From NCBI RefSeq assembly GCF_002764115.1, contig NZ_CP017944.1:186001-250000 (forward strand): DNA of 64,000 nucleotides. Reading direction: 5' to 3'. The notes below the pieces were generated by a model. The model ran no database searches and was not told the origin of the DNA. It saw only the letters and a list, made by a program, of their open reading frames with translations. Made by a program: the position numbers and the translations under genes. The stretch comes from Phyllobacterium zundukense (lineage in GTDB: Bacteria; Pseudomonadota; Alphaproteobacteria; Rhizobiales; Rhizobiaceae). Every line of letters begins with the position of its first letter. Position 1 is the first letter of the stretch. Positions 17,021 to 25,860 of the stretch are shown in pieces.

Positions 17021-17794
17021 TTAGCGATAGGCAGCCGAACGATCGAGAAAGTCATGGAAGTGCACAATCACGCTATCGCGGTCGATAAAGATAACCGCAT
17101 AGGCAGGAGGCTCGTGGGTGACCGCGATTTTGTCAGGCGAGAAATCGAGCGCGGATTGATGGTTGGTTCCGCGCAGGACACTGACCGGTATACCCCGCCA
17201 GCTGCCTGCAATTGGCCGGTGGGCATGGCCGGCGAAGATATGCCGGACATTCCCATGTTGCTTCAAGAGTACGTAAAGCGCATCCGCCTCGATAATACCC
17301 ATCCGGTCCAGAAGCGGCATATGGATAGGAAACGGCGGGTGATGCGAGAAGAGAAACACAGCACGGTCCTTTGCCTCTTCAAGACGTTTCTGCAGCCAGC
17401 GCAAGCGTGCTTCGTCGAGACGGCCTTCCGGACGTCCGGGGAGAAGCGTATCGAGCATGATCAACCGGCCTTCTGCGAGGTCCTCCACACTGTGAATAAA
17501 GCCATCCTCCCTGTTGGCCGTTTCGAACACATGGCGGAAGGCAAGGCGGTTATCATGGTTGCCGAGCATCAAGCGGAAAGGCGGAACCAGATGGGTCAAC
17601 TCCTCCGCTAAAGCCCTATAAGTGACCTCCGAGCCAGTCTCACTTAGATCACCGGAGAATATCACCAGCTCCGCATCGGGATGATTCTGATTGATGTCGG
17701 CGATACAGGCCTGAAGTCGCGCCAAGGGGTCGAGACCGCATAATGTCTCGCCCGGCGTCACAAGATGCAGATCGGTCACCTGAATGATTTTCAT
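17021..17794 (-). CDS. Calcineurin-like metallophosphodiesterase (GpdQ/CpdA family)
   Basis: This 257-residue metallophosphoesterase has the full metal-site set: DLH (8-10), FSGDLSETG, GNHD, FSHHPP and GHAH. The size and the segment HHPPFPIHMPLLDRMGIIEADALY match GpdQ/CpdA-type enzymes, which hydrolyse glycerophosphodiesters or cyclic nucleotides with two metal ions in the cytoplasm. It is the last gene of a leftward operon with an ABC importer and a LacI regulator, 23 bp after the latter. This suggests that the imported compound is a phosphodiester or that its product is. The substrate is inferred from context only. Confidence 0.87.
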   Translation of the reverse strand: MKIIQVTDLHLVTPGETLCGLDPLARLQACIADINQNHPDAELVIFSGDLSETGSEVTYRALAEELTHLVPPFRLMLGNHDNRLAFRHVFETANREDGFIHSVEDLAEGRLIMLDTLLPGRPEGRLDEARLRWLQKRLEEAKDRAVFLFSHHPPFPIHMPLLDRMGIIEADALYVLLKQHGNVRHIFAGHAHRPIAGSWRGIPVSVLRGTNHQSALDFSPDKIAVTHEPPAYAVIFIDRDSVIVHFHDFLDRSAAYR

Positions 17795-17817
17795 GGATCA
17801 GTCTCGAATTGGATTGG

Positions 17818-18864
17818 TTAGGAACGCAACGCTGCGGCCACCCGCGTGCTGCCGCGCTGGACAAGACGCGTGCTCAAGCGTTCGTGTACCGGCGGATGGT
17901 CCGGTTCAGCCTCGCGACGATCAAGGAGCGCCACTGCATGCGCAGCCATGACGGATGCATCCTGCCGGAATGTCGTCAAATTATAGGAATCCCACGCCGC
18001 TTCAGGGATATCGTCAAACCCGATGACGGAAAGATCTTCGGGGACCGAAAGGTCGGTATGCCGCCGAACATAGTCAATGAGGCCAAATGCCACCAAGTCA
18101 TTCACGCAAAACACTGCATCCGGCCTGTCCTTGCCCGAAAACAGCTGTTGTGCGGCCTCCTGACCGCCGGCATAGTTTGAGTTGCTACCATTCCCTATCG
18201 TGACAGCAGCTCCGTGCAATTTGGCTTCGTGCAGGAAGCCATACTCCCGCTCGACCGTCGTCGGGGTGCGTGAGAGTGCTCCTGCAAAACCAAGTCTCCT
18301 GGGCCCGTCAGCGAGAAAAAACCGTGCGGCCTCACGACCTGCACCTTCATTGTCGATATTGACGTCGTCCGCACCCGTTTCCGAACGGCCCAGAACAATC
18401 AACGGCTGGCCATTGCGGCGTGCAAGATCGACAAAGGAAGACGGCGGTGATCCCGACAGAATGATCGTCGCCTCGGCGCGGTAGCCGAATAGCGTTTTCT
18501 GTGCTGCGACCAACTCCTCTTCAGTGCGCCCGGTATTGATGACGATCGGGACACTGCCGCGATGGATCAGTGCCTTGGTCAGCGCTGCAACGAGATGCGA
18601 CCGGTAACCAAGCTCGGGATTCGTAACCACAAGCCCGACGAGGCGGCTCTTTCGCGCGAGCAGACCACGCGCCAGATCATTGACCTGATAGCCAAGCGTT
18701 TCCGCCGCTTCCATGATCTTCTCACGCTTCTTGGCCGAGACACTGGCCCCCGGTGTAAAGGCCCGTGAGACGGCCGAACGCGACACGCCGGCATGTTTTG
18801 CCACCTGCAACGCGCTGACATATTGCTTGTCGTCTTTCGACGATTTCTTACCCTTGGATCCCAT
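17818..18864 (-). CDS. LacI-family transcriptional regulator
   Basis: This 348-residue LacI-type repressor has an N-terminal helix-turn-helix (YVSALQVAKHAGVSRSAVSRAFT, about 14-36) with hinge helix VNDLARGLLARKS, and a periplasmic-binding-protein-like effector domain ending SVIGFDDIPEAAWDSYNLTTFRQD. I start at ATG 18864 (MGSKGKKSSKDD) because the upstream extension runs into the permease gene and is not LacI-like. It lies 4 bp after the second permease, inside the importer operon it probably regulates. The effector should be the imported substrate or its product. Confidence 0.9.
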   Translation of the reverse strand: MGSKGKKSSKDDKQYVSALQVAKHAGVSRSAVSRAFTPGASVSAKKREKIMEAAETLGYQVNDLARGLLARKSRLVGLVVTNPELGYRSHLVAALTKALIHRGSVPIVINTGRTEEELVAAQKTLFGYRAEATIILSGSPPSSFVDLARRNGQPLIVLGRSETGADDVNIDNEGAGREAARFFLADGPRRLGFAGALSRTPTTVEREYGFLHEAKLHGAAVTIGNGSNSNYAGGQEAAQQLFSGKDRPDAVFCVNDLVAFGLIDYVRRHTDLSVPEDLSVIGFDDIPEAAWDSYNLTTFRQDASVMAAHAVALLDRREAEPDHPPVHERLSTRLVQRGSTRVAAALRS

Positions 18865-18868
18865 CTGT

Positions 18869-19681
18869 CTAATGCCCAACCTTGGAAAGCACGTCAGCGC
18901 GCAAGAATCGCTCCACAACCAGCATGAAGCCTATCGAGGGAACGAGCAACAGCAGAGCGGTGATAGAAGCGATCTGATAATTGCCGCCCGAACCCGCCGT
19001 ATAGAGCAGCAGTGGCAGTGTGTTCACGTCCGGCGCACCGACAAAATAACTGCCGGTGAATTCATCTAGAGATTCGAGGAACACGAAAATTGCGCTCGCC
19101 ATCAGACCGGGTGCGGCGAGGGGCAGCGTCACATCGCGAAAGGCACGGAATGGCCCTGCACCAATCGAGCGCGCCGCTTCCTCAAGATCGATGTCGACGG
19201 CCGAAAACGCCGCCGTCGCAATCCACACCGCATAAACCAGCCCGTGGGTGACGTGCACCATCACCACTCCCGCGATCGTCCCATTAAGGCCAATCTGATA
19301 GAAGAACCGGGCTATGTTCACATAAACCGGAAGGTTGGGAAAAGCTTGCGGGATCAGAAACGCCAGGAGGATCAGCCCGCGGAAAGGCAGCTTTAATCGC
19401 GATAATGCATATCCAGCCGGGATCGCCAGCGCCAGCGAGGCAATGACGGTAAGCGCGGCGATAACAATGCTTGTCAGCAAAGATTCCATGGCATTACCAC
19501 GTTGCGAGAAAACCCGTTGCCAGAAGCTGAAGCCATATTCCAACGGCAGCATATGCGGGAAATACCATTTCTCCGCCACAGTCCACAGGACGAGATTGGT
19601 CAGCGGACCGAAAATGATGAACGCCAACAATCCGAGGCTAAGGGCGCGCGGCAGCCACCAGAAATCGACGCGCGCCATCAT
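18869..19681 (-). CDS. ABC importer permease (PotC/UgpE-like)
   Basis: This 270-residue inner-membrane permease has about six transmembrane segments. The cytoplasmic EAA loop that docks to the ATPase is intact (EEAARSIGAGPFRAFRDVTLPLAAPG). The size and order fit the second permease of family-1-type importers (spermidine, phosphonate, glycerol-3-phosphate). The start overlaps the stop of the first permease by 4 bp. Confidence 0.9.
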   Translation of the reverse strand: MMARVDFWWLPRALSLGLLAFIIFGPLTNLVLWTVAEKWYFPHMLPLEYGFSFWQRVFSQRGNAMESLLTSIVIAALTVIASLALAIPAGYALSRLKLPFRGLILLAFLIPQAFPNLPVYVNIARFFYQIGLNGTIAGVVMVHVTHGLVYAVWIATAAFSAVDIDLEEAARSIGAGPFRAFRDVTLPLAAPGLMASAIFVFLESLDEFTGSYFVGAPDVNTLPLLLYTAGSGGNYQIASITALLLLVPSIGFMLVVERFLRADVLSKVGH

Positions 19682-20499
19682 GAACGCTCCTTCACCGACT
19701 GACGCAGATATATCAGAGCAACACCTGCCGTCAGAAGCAGAGAGATCAGTCCCAAGGCATTGGCTACGCCATAGTCGCCGTGAGCATTGATACGGAACGC
19801 GATATCGGCTGTCAGCATGGTCGGCGATTGTGCGTTGATCATCAGCGGGACCGAAAGAACAGACATCATTGTGACGAATGAGAGAATCAAACCCACCAGC
19901 AGCGTACTGGTAATCTGTGGCAGCACGATCTCGATAAGTATCCGCAAGCGCGAAGCGCCGAGATTGCGCGCAGCTTCGATGGTGCTGCGATCAAGCGATG
20001 CCATCGCACCGGCAACGAGGAGAGCGACGAACGGTGTCTGCTTCCAGACGAATGCGATGACAATACCGCGCCAGTCGAGGAAGCCGACCGTCTGCAGTGG
20101 CGTCAATATACCGAGACTTACGAGGATATTGTTCATCAGACCGTTCTTGGCGAGAAACGTTCGCAAGACCTGGCCGACCACAATGAACGGAATAAACATG
20201 GGCCAGCGATAGAGCCAACGCAGGAGCGCGACAGCGCGCGGGTTCTCGCCAAGGGTCAAATAGCCGCCAATCGCAATCGAAAAGCACCCGATGAGTACCG
20301 TCGAAACAGCGACGATTACCAGCGTGAAAATCATGTCGCTCGAATATAGCTCGAATGATTTGGTGAAATTACCAAGGCCTAGCGTCTCGCCAACTTCGAA
20401 CGCGCCGATAACTGAGGCAAAAAGCGGCACGATGAAAAACAGCACAATCATGATGAGTGCCGGCAGTACGAGAAAAATGGCGAGGAGGCGTTTCTGCAT
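19678..20499 (-). CDS. ABC importer permease (PotB/UgpA-like)
   Basis: This 273-residue membrane protein begins MQKRLLAIFLVLPALIMIVL and has about six transmembrane segments. The EAA loop is EAARNLGASRLRILIEIVLPQ. It pairs with the permease encoded next, with which it overlaps by ATGA, to form the pore of the importer. It lies 66 bp after the binding-protein gene, a spacing that often allows higher expression of the binding protein. Confidence 0.9.
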   Translation of the reverse strand: MQKRLLAIFLVLPALIMIVLFFIVPLFASVIGAFEVGETLGLGNFTKSFELYSSDMIFTLVIVAVSTVLIGCFSIAIGGYLTLGENPRAVALLRWLYRWPMFIPFIVVGQVLRTFLAKNGLMNNILVSLGILTPLQTVGFLDWRGIVIAFVWKQTPFVALLVAGAMASLDRSTIEAARNLGASRLRILIEIVLPQITSTLLVGLILSFVTMMSVLSVPLMINAQSPTMLTADIAFRINAHGDYGVANALGLISLLLTAGVALIYLRQSVKERS

Positions 20500-20565
20500 T
20501 TGAGGACTATCCGGGGCAGGGAGGGGACCGCCATCAGCCGGCGGTCCCTGGCCATCATTAGAAGA

Positions 20566-21702
20566 TTAGTTGGCTACATTCTTCTCATAAGCTTCGAGAA
20601 TGGCCGAGTTATAGGGTGCGATCGGGAAAGGCTTGGCCTTGGTGGCCAGATCGTTCGGCGAGATATCGACGAAGAGCTTGTCCCAGCTTGCCTTGTCGAG
20701 TTCAGGCTGCACAAACTTTGCATCAATACCCGGATACCAGTTGAAGCGCTTGACGATGCCGTCCGCCTGTATCTTCGGGCTCGTCGCGAGGGCAACGAAC
20801 TTCTCTGCCAGTTCGGTGTTCGGGCTCTTGGCCGGGATAACGTAGTGCATTGGCTGGCCTGGCATGCCTGGTGCTGGCAGGAACAGCTTCATTTCAGGTG
20901 GCAGCTTGCCGTCCGCCTGCCAGGAATAGAACATGTCAACCCAGACCGGACCCATGGCAATCTCGCCGCGGCTCAGCATATCGAGCGTCCCGGCATTGCC
21001 AGGGGTGAGGGTCGCATTGGTGGTAAAGTCCTTCAGGCCTGCAAATGCCTTGTCCCACTTCGTTGTCTCGGCTTCCTCGAACGGGCCGTTCATCAGCTTG
21101 TTGGCATCGCCGTCGCCAAAGGCGTAAATCCAGCCCATGACGAAGCTGACGCCGGACGCGCCACCCTTGATACCGTTATAGCCGAACTGCTTCGGATTCT
21201 GCTTGGCCCAGACAACGAGTTCTTCATAGCTCTTCGGCGGATTGGGGATGAGCGCTGGATTATAGGCAATAGCGGTCTGGCTCGAGAACATTGGCATGAC
21301 ATAGCCATCGACATTGGCACCCAGCGCCATCTTGGCTTTTTCGCTGGTGACCATCTCGCCGGAAGGGATCTTGGAACGGTAAGACTCAAGATAGCCGTCC
21401 TTGACCATCGGCCCAGCGAATTTCTCATGGACAACCGCTACATCGGCGTCCCATTTGTCCACATTGGCTTTCGCCTGCGCATCGAAACGCTCGACAATCT
21501 TCTGCGAACCGGCGTCACCAGGGCCCGTGCCAACCACGCGCACTTTCGTGCCCGGATTTTCCTTCTCGAAGATTGGAGCAAGGTAATCGTTGATGTAGTC
21601 GACCATGTTCTGGTCGCCAGCTGTCAAAACCGTGAGATCGGCCGCGGTGGCGGGCGTTGCCGCCAGTCCGAAGATGAGAGAAGCCTGTAGAAGCGTTTTC
21701 AT
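20566..21702 (-). CDS. Periplasmic binding protein of ABC importer (family 1)
   Basis: This 378-residue extracellular solute-binding protein has a signal peptide (MKTLLQASLIFGLAATPATA-AD). The mature part has the family-1 lobes: LTAGDQNMVDYINDYLAPIFEKE, VDGYVMPMFSSQTAIAYNPAL and LDMLSRGEIAMGPVWVDMFYSW. It is similar in build to spermidine, phosphonate or YnjB-type binding proteins; the ligand is not identifiable. It sits between the ATPase gene (72 bp upstream) and the two permeases. The phosphodiesterase in the operon hints at a phosphate-containing ligand. Confidence 0.88.
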   Translation of the reverse strand: MKTLLQASLIFGLAATPATAADLTVLTAGDQNMVDYINDYLAPIFEKENPGTKVRVVGTGPGDAGSQKIVERFDAQAKANVDKWDADVAVVHEKFAGPMVKDGYLESYRSKIPSGEMVTSEKAKMALGANVDGYVMPMFSSQTAIAYNPALIPNPPKSYEELVVWAKQNPKQFGYNGIKGGASGVSFVMGWIYAFGDGDANKLMNGPFEEAETTKWDKAFAGLKDFTTNATLTPGNAGTLDMLSRGEIAMGPVWVDMFYSWQADGKLPPEMKLFLPAPGMPGQPMHYVIPAKSPNTELAEKFVALATSPKIQADGIVKRFNWYPGIDAKFVQPELDKASWDKLFVDISPNDLATKAKPFPIAPYNSAILEAYEKNVAN

Positions 21703-21774
21703 TGTGAACTCCCTTGAGCAAACATGGATAAGTGGCAGTCTTTTGATGGCAGCCGGGTCGTGGCTGCCAATTTC

Positions 21775-22884
21775 TCAATGCTTATGTTCGTCCGCCGGGC
21801 CCTCCAGCGTGTTGAAGATGAACAGCGACTGTGCCGGTATGCGCACTTTCACGGCCTCTCCCTGATCAAAGGGGGTATTGGCGTCGACCAGTATCTCATC
21901 GGTCCCGAGACGCACAGCATGACGCCAATGACCGCCCGGATAGCTGACGCTCGCCACCTGCCCCCGCAATTCGAGCGCTCCCGGTTCGAGAGCAGTGCCA
22001 TCGCCGTTCCCTGTAAGGCGTGCTGCTTCCGCACGGAACCGCAGCTCAACTGGCCCGGTCGCCAATCTCCGTCCGGCACGGGTTGTCACCGTGGAAGGGT
22101 TGAAAGCGCCTTCCTGCAACTCGACCTGTTCGCCCTGGACCTGCGCTTGCATGGATAGGAGATTCTCTGCCCCCATGAAGGCGGCAACGAAAGGGGAGGC
22201 GGGCTTGTTATAAACCTCTTCAGGCGACCCTTGCTGCTCGATCCGCCCCGCATTCATGATGACGATACGGTCAGCCATCACCATGGCTTCCTCGCGGTCA
22301 TGGGTGACATGGATCGCCGTGATACCAAGACGCTTTTGCAGTGAACGGATTTCATGGCGCACGGTCAGCCTGATGCGTGCGTCGAGGTTGGACAGCGGCT
22401 CGTCGAGCAGGAGAATTTCCGGATCGATTGCCAGCGCGCGGCCAAGCGCTACGCGCTGTCTTTGACCACCGGAGAGCTGACCCGGCTTGCGGTTGCCGAG
22501 GCCAGAAAGGCCGAGCAGGTTCAGCATCTCGGCTACGCGCGCGTCAATGTCTCCACGGGAGCGCTTCTGCAATTTCAGGCCGTAACCGATATTCTGGGCC
22601 ACGGTCATGTGCGGCCAGAGCGCATAGGACTGGAACACAAGGGACATGCCACGCTTGTCAGGCGGCATTTGCGTCACATCACGGTCGGCAACCCGAATGG
22701 AACCTGAAAAAGGTTTGGCAAATCCGGCAATCGTGCGCAGCAGTGTCGTCTTGCCACAACCTGACGAGCCGAGAAGAGCGACGAATTCTCCCTTTTCAAT
22801 ACCAAGGTCAAGCTTGTCCAGGATCGTCGTCGAACCGTAGCCGACGCTCATCTTCTCCACCTTGAGAAAAGCTCGCATATTCAT
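21775..22884 (-). CDS. ABC importer ATP-binding protein (PotA/UgpC type with TOBE domain)
   Basis: This 369-residue ATPase has Walker A GSSGCGKTT, Q-loop FQSYALWPH, signature LSGGQRQRVALGRAL, Walker B ILLLDEPLSNLDAR and the switch His in IHVTHDREEA. The C-terminal 110 residues form a TOBE regulatory domain (about 285-360). First gene of the leftward operon ATPase - binding protein - two permeases - LacI - phosphodiesterase. The gap to the divergent binding protein at 23128 must hold both promoters. Confidence 0.93.
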   Translation of the reverse strand: MNMRAFLKVEKMSVGYGSTTILDKLDLGIEKGEFVALLGSSGCGKTTLLRTIAGFAKPFSGSIRVADRDVTQMPPDKRGMSLVFQSYALWPHMTVAQNIGYGLKLQKRSRGDIDARVAEMLNLLGLSGLGNRKPGQLSGGQRQRVALGRALAIDPEILLLDEPLSNLDARIRLTVRHEIRSLQKRLGITAIHVTHDREEAMVMADRIVIMNAGRIEQQGSPEEVYNKPASPFVAAFMGAENLLSMQAQVQGEQVELQEGAFNPSTVTTRAGRRLATGPVELRFRAEAARLTGNGDGTALEPGALELRGQVASVSYPGGHWRHAVRLGTDEILVDANTPFDQGEAVKVRIPAQSLFIFNTLEGPADEHKH

Positions 22885-22930
22885 CTTTCATCCCCGATTG
22901 CACAGCTGCGCAATTTTTTCTTTGTACTGT

Positions 22931-22943
22931 CTGTTTATAACAG
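22931..22943. promoter_or_regulatory. Short inverted repeat in divergent promoter region
   Basis: CTGTT-TAT-AACAG lies in the 243-bp gap between the leftward importer operon and the rightward one. Position and symmetry suggest an operator, perhaps for the LacI-family regulator at 17818-18864, but five-base arms are weak evidence. Confidence 0.3.
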
Positions 22944-23127
22944 CGGCATGACAAGTTAAAAAAATTGAAACAGAAAACGGCCCTGCTTTGGCCGTACAAA
23001 CAAGGAGGACAATACTTTTGTATCAGTGTCATCGAACCGTTATCCGGCTTGTATAGAGCTTGGCCAACCCTTGGAAACCTGTGCAAACAGATGCGAGGTT
23101 CGTTTCATTCGACAAAAAGAGGTCATC

Positions 23128-24102
23128 ATGCGCCAACTTCTCGCTGCTACCATCCTCCTAGCCGCCGGTCTTCATCCGGCTTTTGCTGCCGAAGGCACTC
23201 TCGTGCTTTATACGAGCCAACCCAATACTGACGCACAGCAAACCGCCGATGCTTTCATGGCTAAAAATCCAGGCATCAAGGTCGAGTGGGTACGCGATGG
23301 CACACCAAAGATCATGGCGAAGCTGCGCGCCGAGATCGAAGCAGGCAATCCTCAGCCAGACGTCCTGTTGATCTCGGATGTTGTCACCATGGAAGGGCTC
23401 AAGAAGGAAGGGCGCCTGCTTCCGTTCAAGGACGCCGACACCAAAGGCATCGACGCGGCTTTGATCGACAAGGACGGAACCTATTTCTCCACCAAGCTGA
23501 TCACCACGGGTATTGTCTATAACACCAAGGCTCCGTTCATTCCGGCAAGCTGGAGCGATCTGACGAAGCCGGAAGCCAAGAACCTTGTCAGCATGCCAAG
23601 CCCGCTCAGTTCCGGCGCAGCGATGATCCATACCGTGACGCTGACCGGCAATCTGTCACAAGGCTGGGATTATTACGCTGAACTCGCGAAGAATGGTGCC
23701 CAGGCCGCCGGTGGCAATGGCGACGTGCTCAAGGCAGTCAGCGGCGGCGACAAGCTCTTTGGCATGATCGTCGACTACATGCCGATCCGCGAAAAGGTCA
23801 AGGGCGCGCCGGTCGAATTCGTCTTCCCGAAGGAGGGCGTCTCTGCCGTCACTGAACCCGTTGCCATTCTGTCGACGGCAAAGAACCCTGAAGCGGCCAA
23901 GGCATTCGTCAATTTCCTTCTTTCGGAGGAGGGTCAGAAAGTCGCTGTCAAGCAGGGCTATATACCGGCCCGCGCCGATGCCGGGCTGCCGGCAGGCTAC
24001 CCGGATCGTTCGACCATCAAGGTCCTGAACTACGACGCAGCTGCGGCACTGGCCAACGACACAGCCAACAAGGAAAAATTCAGCGAAGTGATGGGGCAGT
24101 AA
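23128..24102 (+). CDS. AfuA/FbpA-family periplasmic binding protein, probably not ferric-specific
   Basis: This 324-residue protein has a signal peptide (MRQLLAATILLAAGLHPAFA-AEG) and the family-1 pattern LVLYTSQPNTDAQQTADAF, RAEIEAGNPQPDVLLISD and PVAILSTAKNPEAAKAFVNFLLS. I start at ATG 23128, after AGAGG; the frame upstream is not signal-like. Ferric-binding members carry an adjacent Tyr-Tyr pair near residue 195. Here the matching region reads LFGMIVDYMPIREKVKG with one Tyr, so iron is unlikely. AfuA-type relatives bind hexose phosphates and others bind aminoethylphosphonate. It is followed 6 bp later by its fused permease. Confidence 0.87.
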   Translation: MRQLLAATILLAAGLHPAFAAEGTLVLYTSQPNTDAQQTADAFMAKNPGIKVEWVRDGTPKIMAKLRAEIEAGNPQPDVLLISDVVTMEGLKKEGRLLPFKDADTKGIDAALIDKDGTYFSTKLITTGIVYNTKAPFIPASWSDLTKPEAKNLVSMPSPLSSGAAMIHTVTLTGNLSQGWDYYAELAKNGAQAAGGNGDVLKAVSGGDKLFGMIVDYMPIREKVKGAPVEFVFPKEGVSAVTEPVAILSTAKNPEAAKAFVNFLLSEEGQKVAVKQGYIPARADAGLPAGYPDRSTIKVLNYDAAAALANDTANKEKFSEVMGQ

Positions 24103-24108
24103 GAACTC

Positions 24109-25860
24109 TTGGCTGTCATCCAATCCATAAGCAATAACGCAAGGCCCGCATCCATCGATGCGGGCCTGCTGTCAAAAATCCGGCGGAAATTATTGCGCGA
24201 TGCCCGTCTTTCCAGTCTCATCATCCTCGGCATTGTTTTTCTGCTAAGCCTGCTCCCCGTCTTGCGCCTGCTGCTGACCGCTGTTGCCCCCGGCGGTGAA
24301 ATCGACCTTTCGGCCCTCGCAAACCGTCTCGCCAGCCCTCCAGTGTTGCGCGCCACCTTGAACACACTGGACACGTCCCTTTTCGGCGCCCTGCTGGCGC
24401 TGTTGATCGGGGCTCCTTTTGCCGTTGGCATTGCAATGACCGATCTGCCGGGGCGCCGGACCCTGGGCTTTCTGCTTCTGCTGCCGCTGATGATTGCGCC
24501 GCAGGTCATGGCGCTCTCCTGGCTGCATCTATTCGGTCCATCGAGCACGCTGCTCGGCGCCATTGGCCTCGCCCCACCGCCGGGCACAGCCAATCCACTG
24601 CTCGGCCGCAATGGCATCATCCTGCTCTATGCGATCCAACATGCGCCGATTGTGTTTATCACCCTGCGCGCGGGTCTGACGCGCATACCACGGGACTTGG
24701 TCGAAGCCGCGCGCTCGTCCGGTTCGACACCACTGCGCGTGCTTCTGACAATCGTCCTGCCAATGGTCCGGCCTTATCTGGTGGCGGCCACGGCCTTGGC
24801 ATTTGTTTCCGGCGTGGGCAATTTCGGCATTCCTGCGCTTCTCGGCATGCCGGTCAATTATCTGACGCTGACCACCCTGATCTATCAGCGTATCGCCAGT
24901 TTCGGCCCCAGCGTCCTGCCGCAGGTCGCGGCGCTCTCCGTGCTCATTGCCATGCTTGCACTGCTTGGCGTTACACTGCAGGCATTGGCATTGCGTCGGG
25001 CAAACCATCGTTTCACCGCAGGCACGCCTGCGCGCTTTACACTCGGACGCTGGCGGCTGCCGCTCGCACTGCTTGGCTGGCTGGCGATCCTGTTCATGCT
25101 GATCCTGCCGGCTCTGGCATTAGTAACGACAGCGCTTATTCCGTCCTTCGGCGTGCCGCTTACCTGGTCAACAGTAACCTTCTCCAACTTCGAGGAAGTC
25201 CTGTTCCGCCAAGCCTCGACGAGCCGTGCATTCCGTAATTCTGCTGTGCTCGCTGGCAGTGCAGCGCTGATCCTCGCCCTCGGCGCCATTCCTTTGTCGA
25301 TTGGTATCGAGCGTTTCTCGCGCCTGTCGCAACGTATTCTGCATGGCGTCATCGAACTGCCTTACGCATTGCCGGGCATTGTCCTGGCCATCGCCTGCAT
25401 TCTTCTCTTCCTGCGGCCAATGCCGCTGATCGGCGGCCTCTACGCCACGGCCTGGATTATCCTTGCTGCCTATCTCATGCGCTTCTTCGCGCTGGCGATG
25501 AAACCGGTTACCACCGCCGTTGGACAAATCTCCCGTGACCTCGATGAAGCGGCGGCTGTCTCCGGCGCTCGCCCCATGCGCCGGATGCTGACGATCACTG
25601 CGCCCCTGGCAGCACCGGCGGCTGTTGCAGGCGCACTGCTTGTCTTCATGAGCGCATTCAATGAGCTGACCGTCTCGGCGCTGCTATGGTCAAGTGGCAA
25701 CGAGACGCTGGGCGTTGTGCTGTTCAGCCTGGAGGAAGCTGGCCTCGGCACCCAGGCAGCAGCCATAGCCGTCACTACAATCATTGTAGTGGTCCTGCTT
25801 CTTTTCGTTCTGGACCGGCTTGGAAAAAAGCTGCCAGCAGGCGTTTTGCCCTGGCGGTAG
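24109..25860 (+). CDS. ABC importer permease, two fused permease domains (AfuB/FbpB type)
   Basis: This 583-residue inner-membrane protein has about twelve transmembrane segments in two halves, as is usual for AfuB/FbpB. Each half has an EAA loop: VEAARSSGSTPLRVLLTIVLP (about 200) and DEAAAVSGARPMRRMLTITAP (about 480). The first codon is TTG at 24109 (LAVIQSISNN), read as Met; no upstream ATG fits better because the binding-protein stop is 6 bp before it. It forms the pore for the AfuA-like protein. The gene ends exactly one base before the stop of the convergent ATPase gene. Confidence 0.88.
   Translation: MAVIQSISNNARPASIDAGLLSKIRRKLLRDARLSSLIILGIVFLLSLLPVLRLLLTAVAPGGEIDLSALANRLASPPVLRATLNTLDTSLFGALLALLIGAPFAVGIAMTDLPGRRTLGFLLLLPLMIAPQVMALSWLHLFGPSSTLLGAIGLAPPPGTANPLLGRNGIILLYAIQHAPIVFITLRAGLTRIPRDLVEAARSSGSTPLRVLLTIVLPMVRPYLVAATALAFVSGVGNFGIPALLGMPVNYLTLTTLIYQRIASFGPSVLPQVAALSVLIAMLALLGVTLQALALRRANHRFTAGTPARFTLGRWRLPLALLGWLAILFMLILPALALVTTALIPSFGVPLTWSTVTFSNFEEVLFRQASTSRAFRNSAVLAGSAALILALGAIPLSIGIERFSRLSQRILHGVIELPYALPGIVLAIACILLFLRPMPLIGGLYATAWIILAAYLMRFFALAMKPVTTAVGQISRDLDEAAAVSGARPMRRMLTITAPLAAPAAVAGALLVFMSAFNELTVSALLWSSGNETLGVVLFSLEEAGLGTQAAAIAVTTIIVVVLLLFVLDRLGKKLPAGVLPWR

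Noticed and set aside
23128..25860. Ferric iron importer (FbpAB)
   Set aside because: The Tyr-Tyr iron ligands are missing in the expected region and no IRO motif is found upstream.
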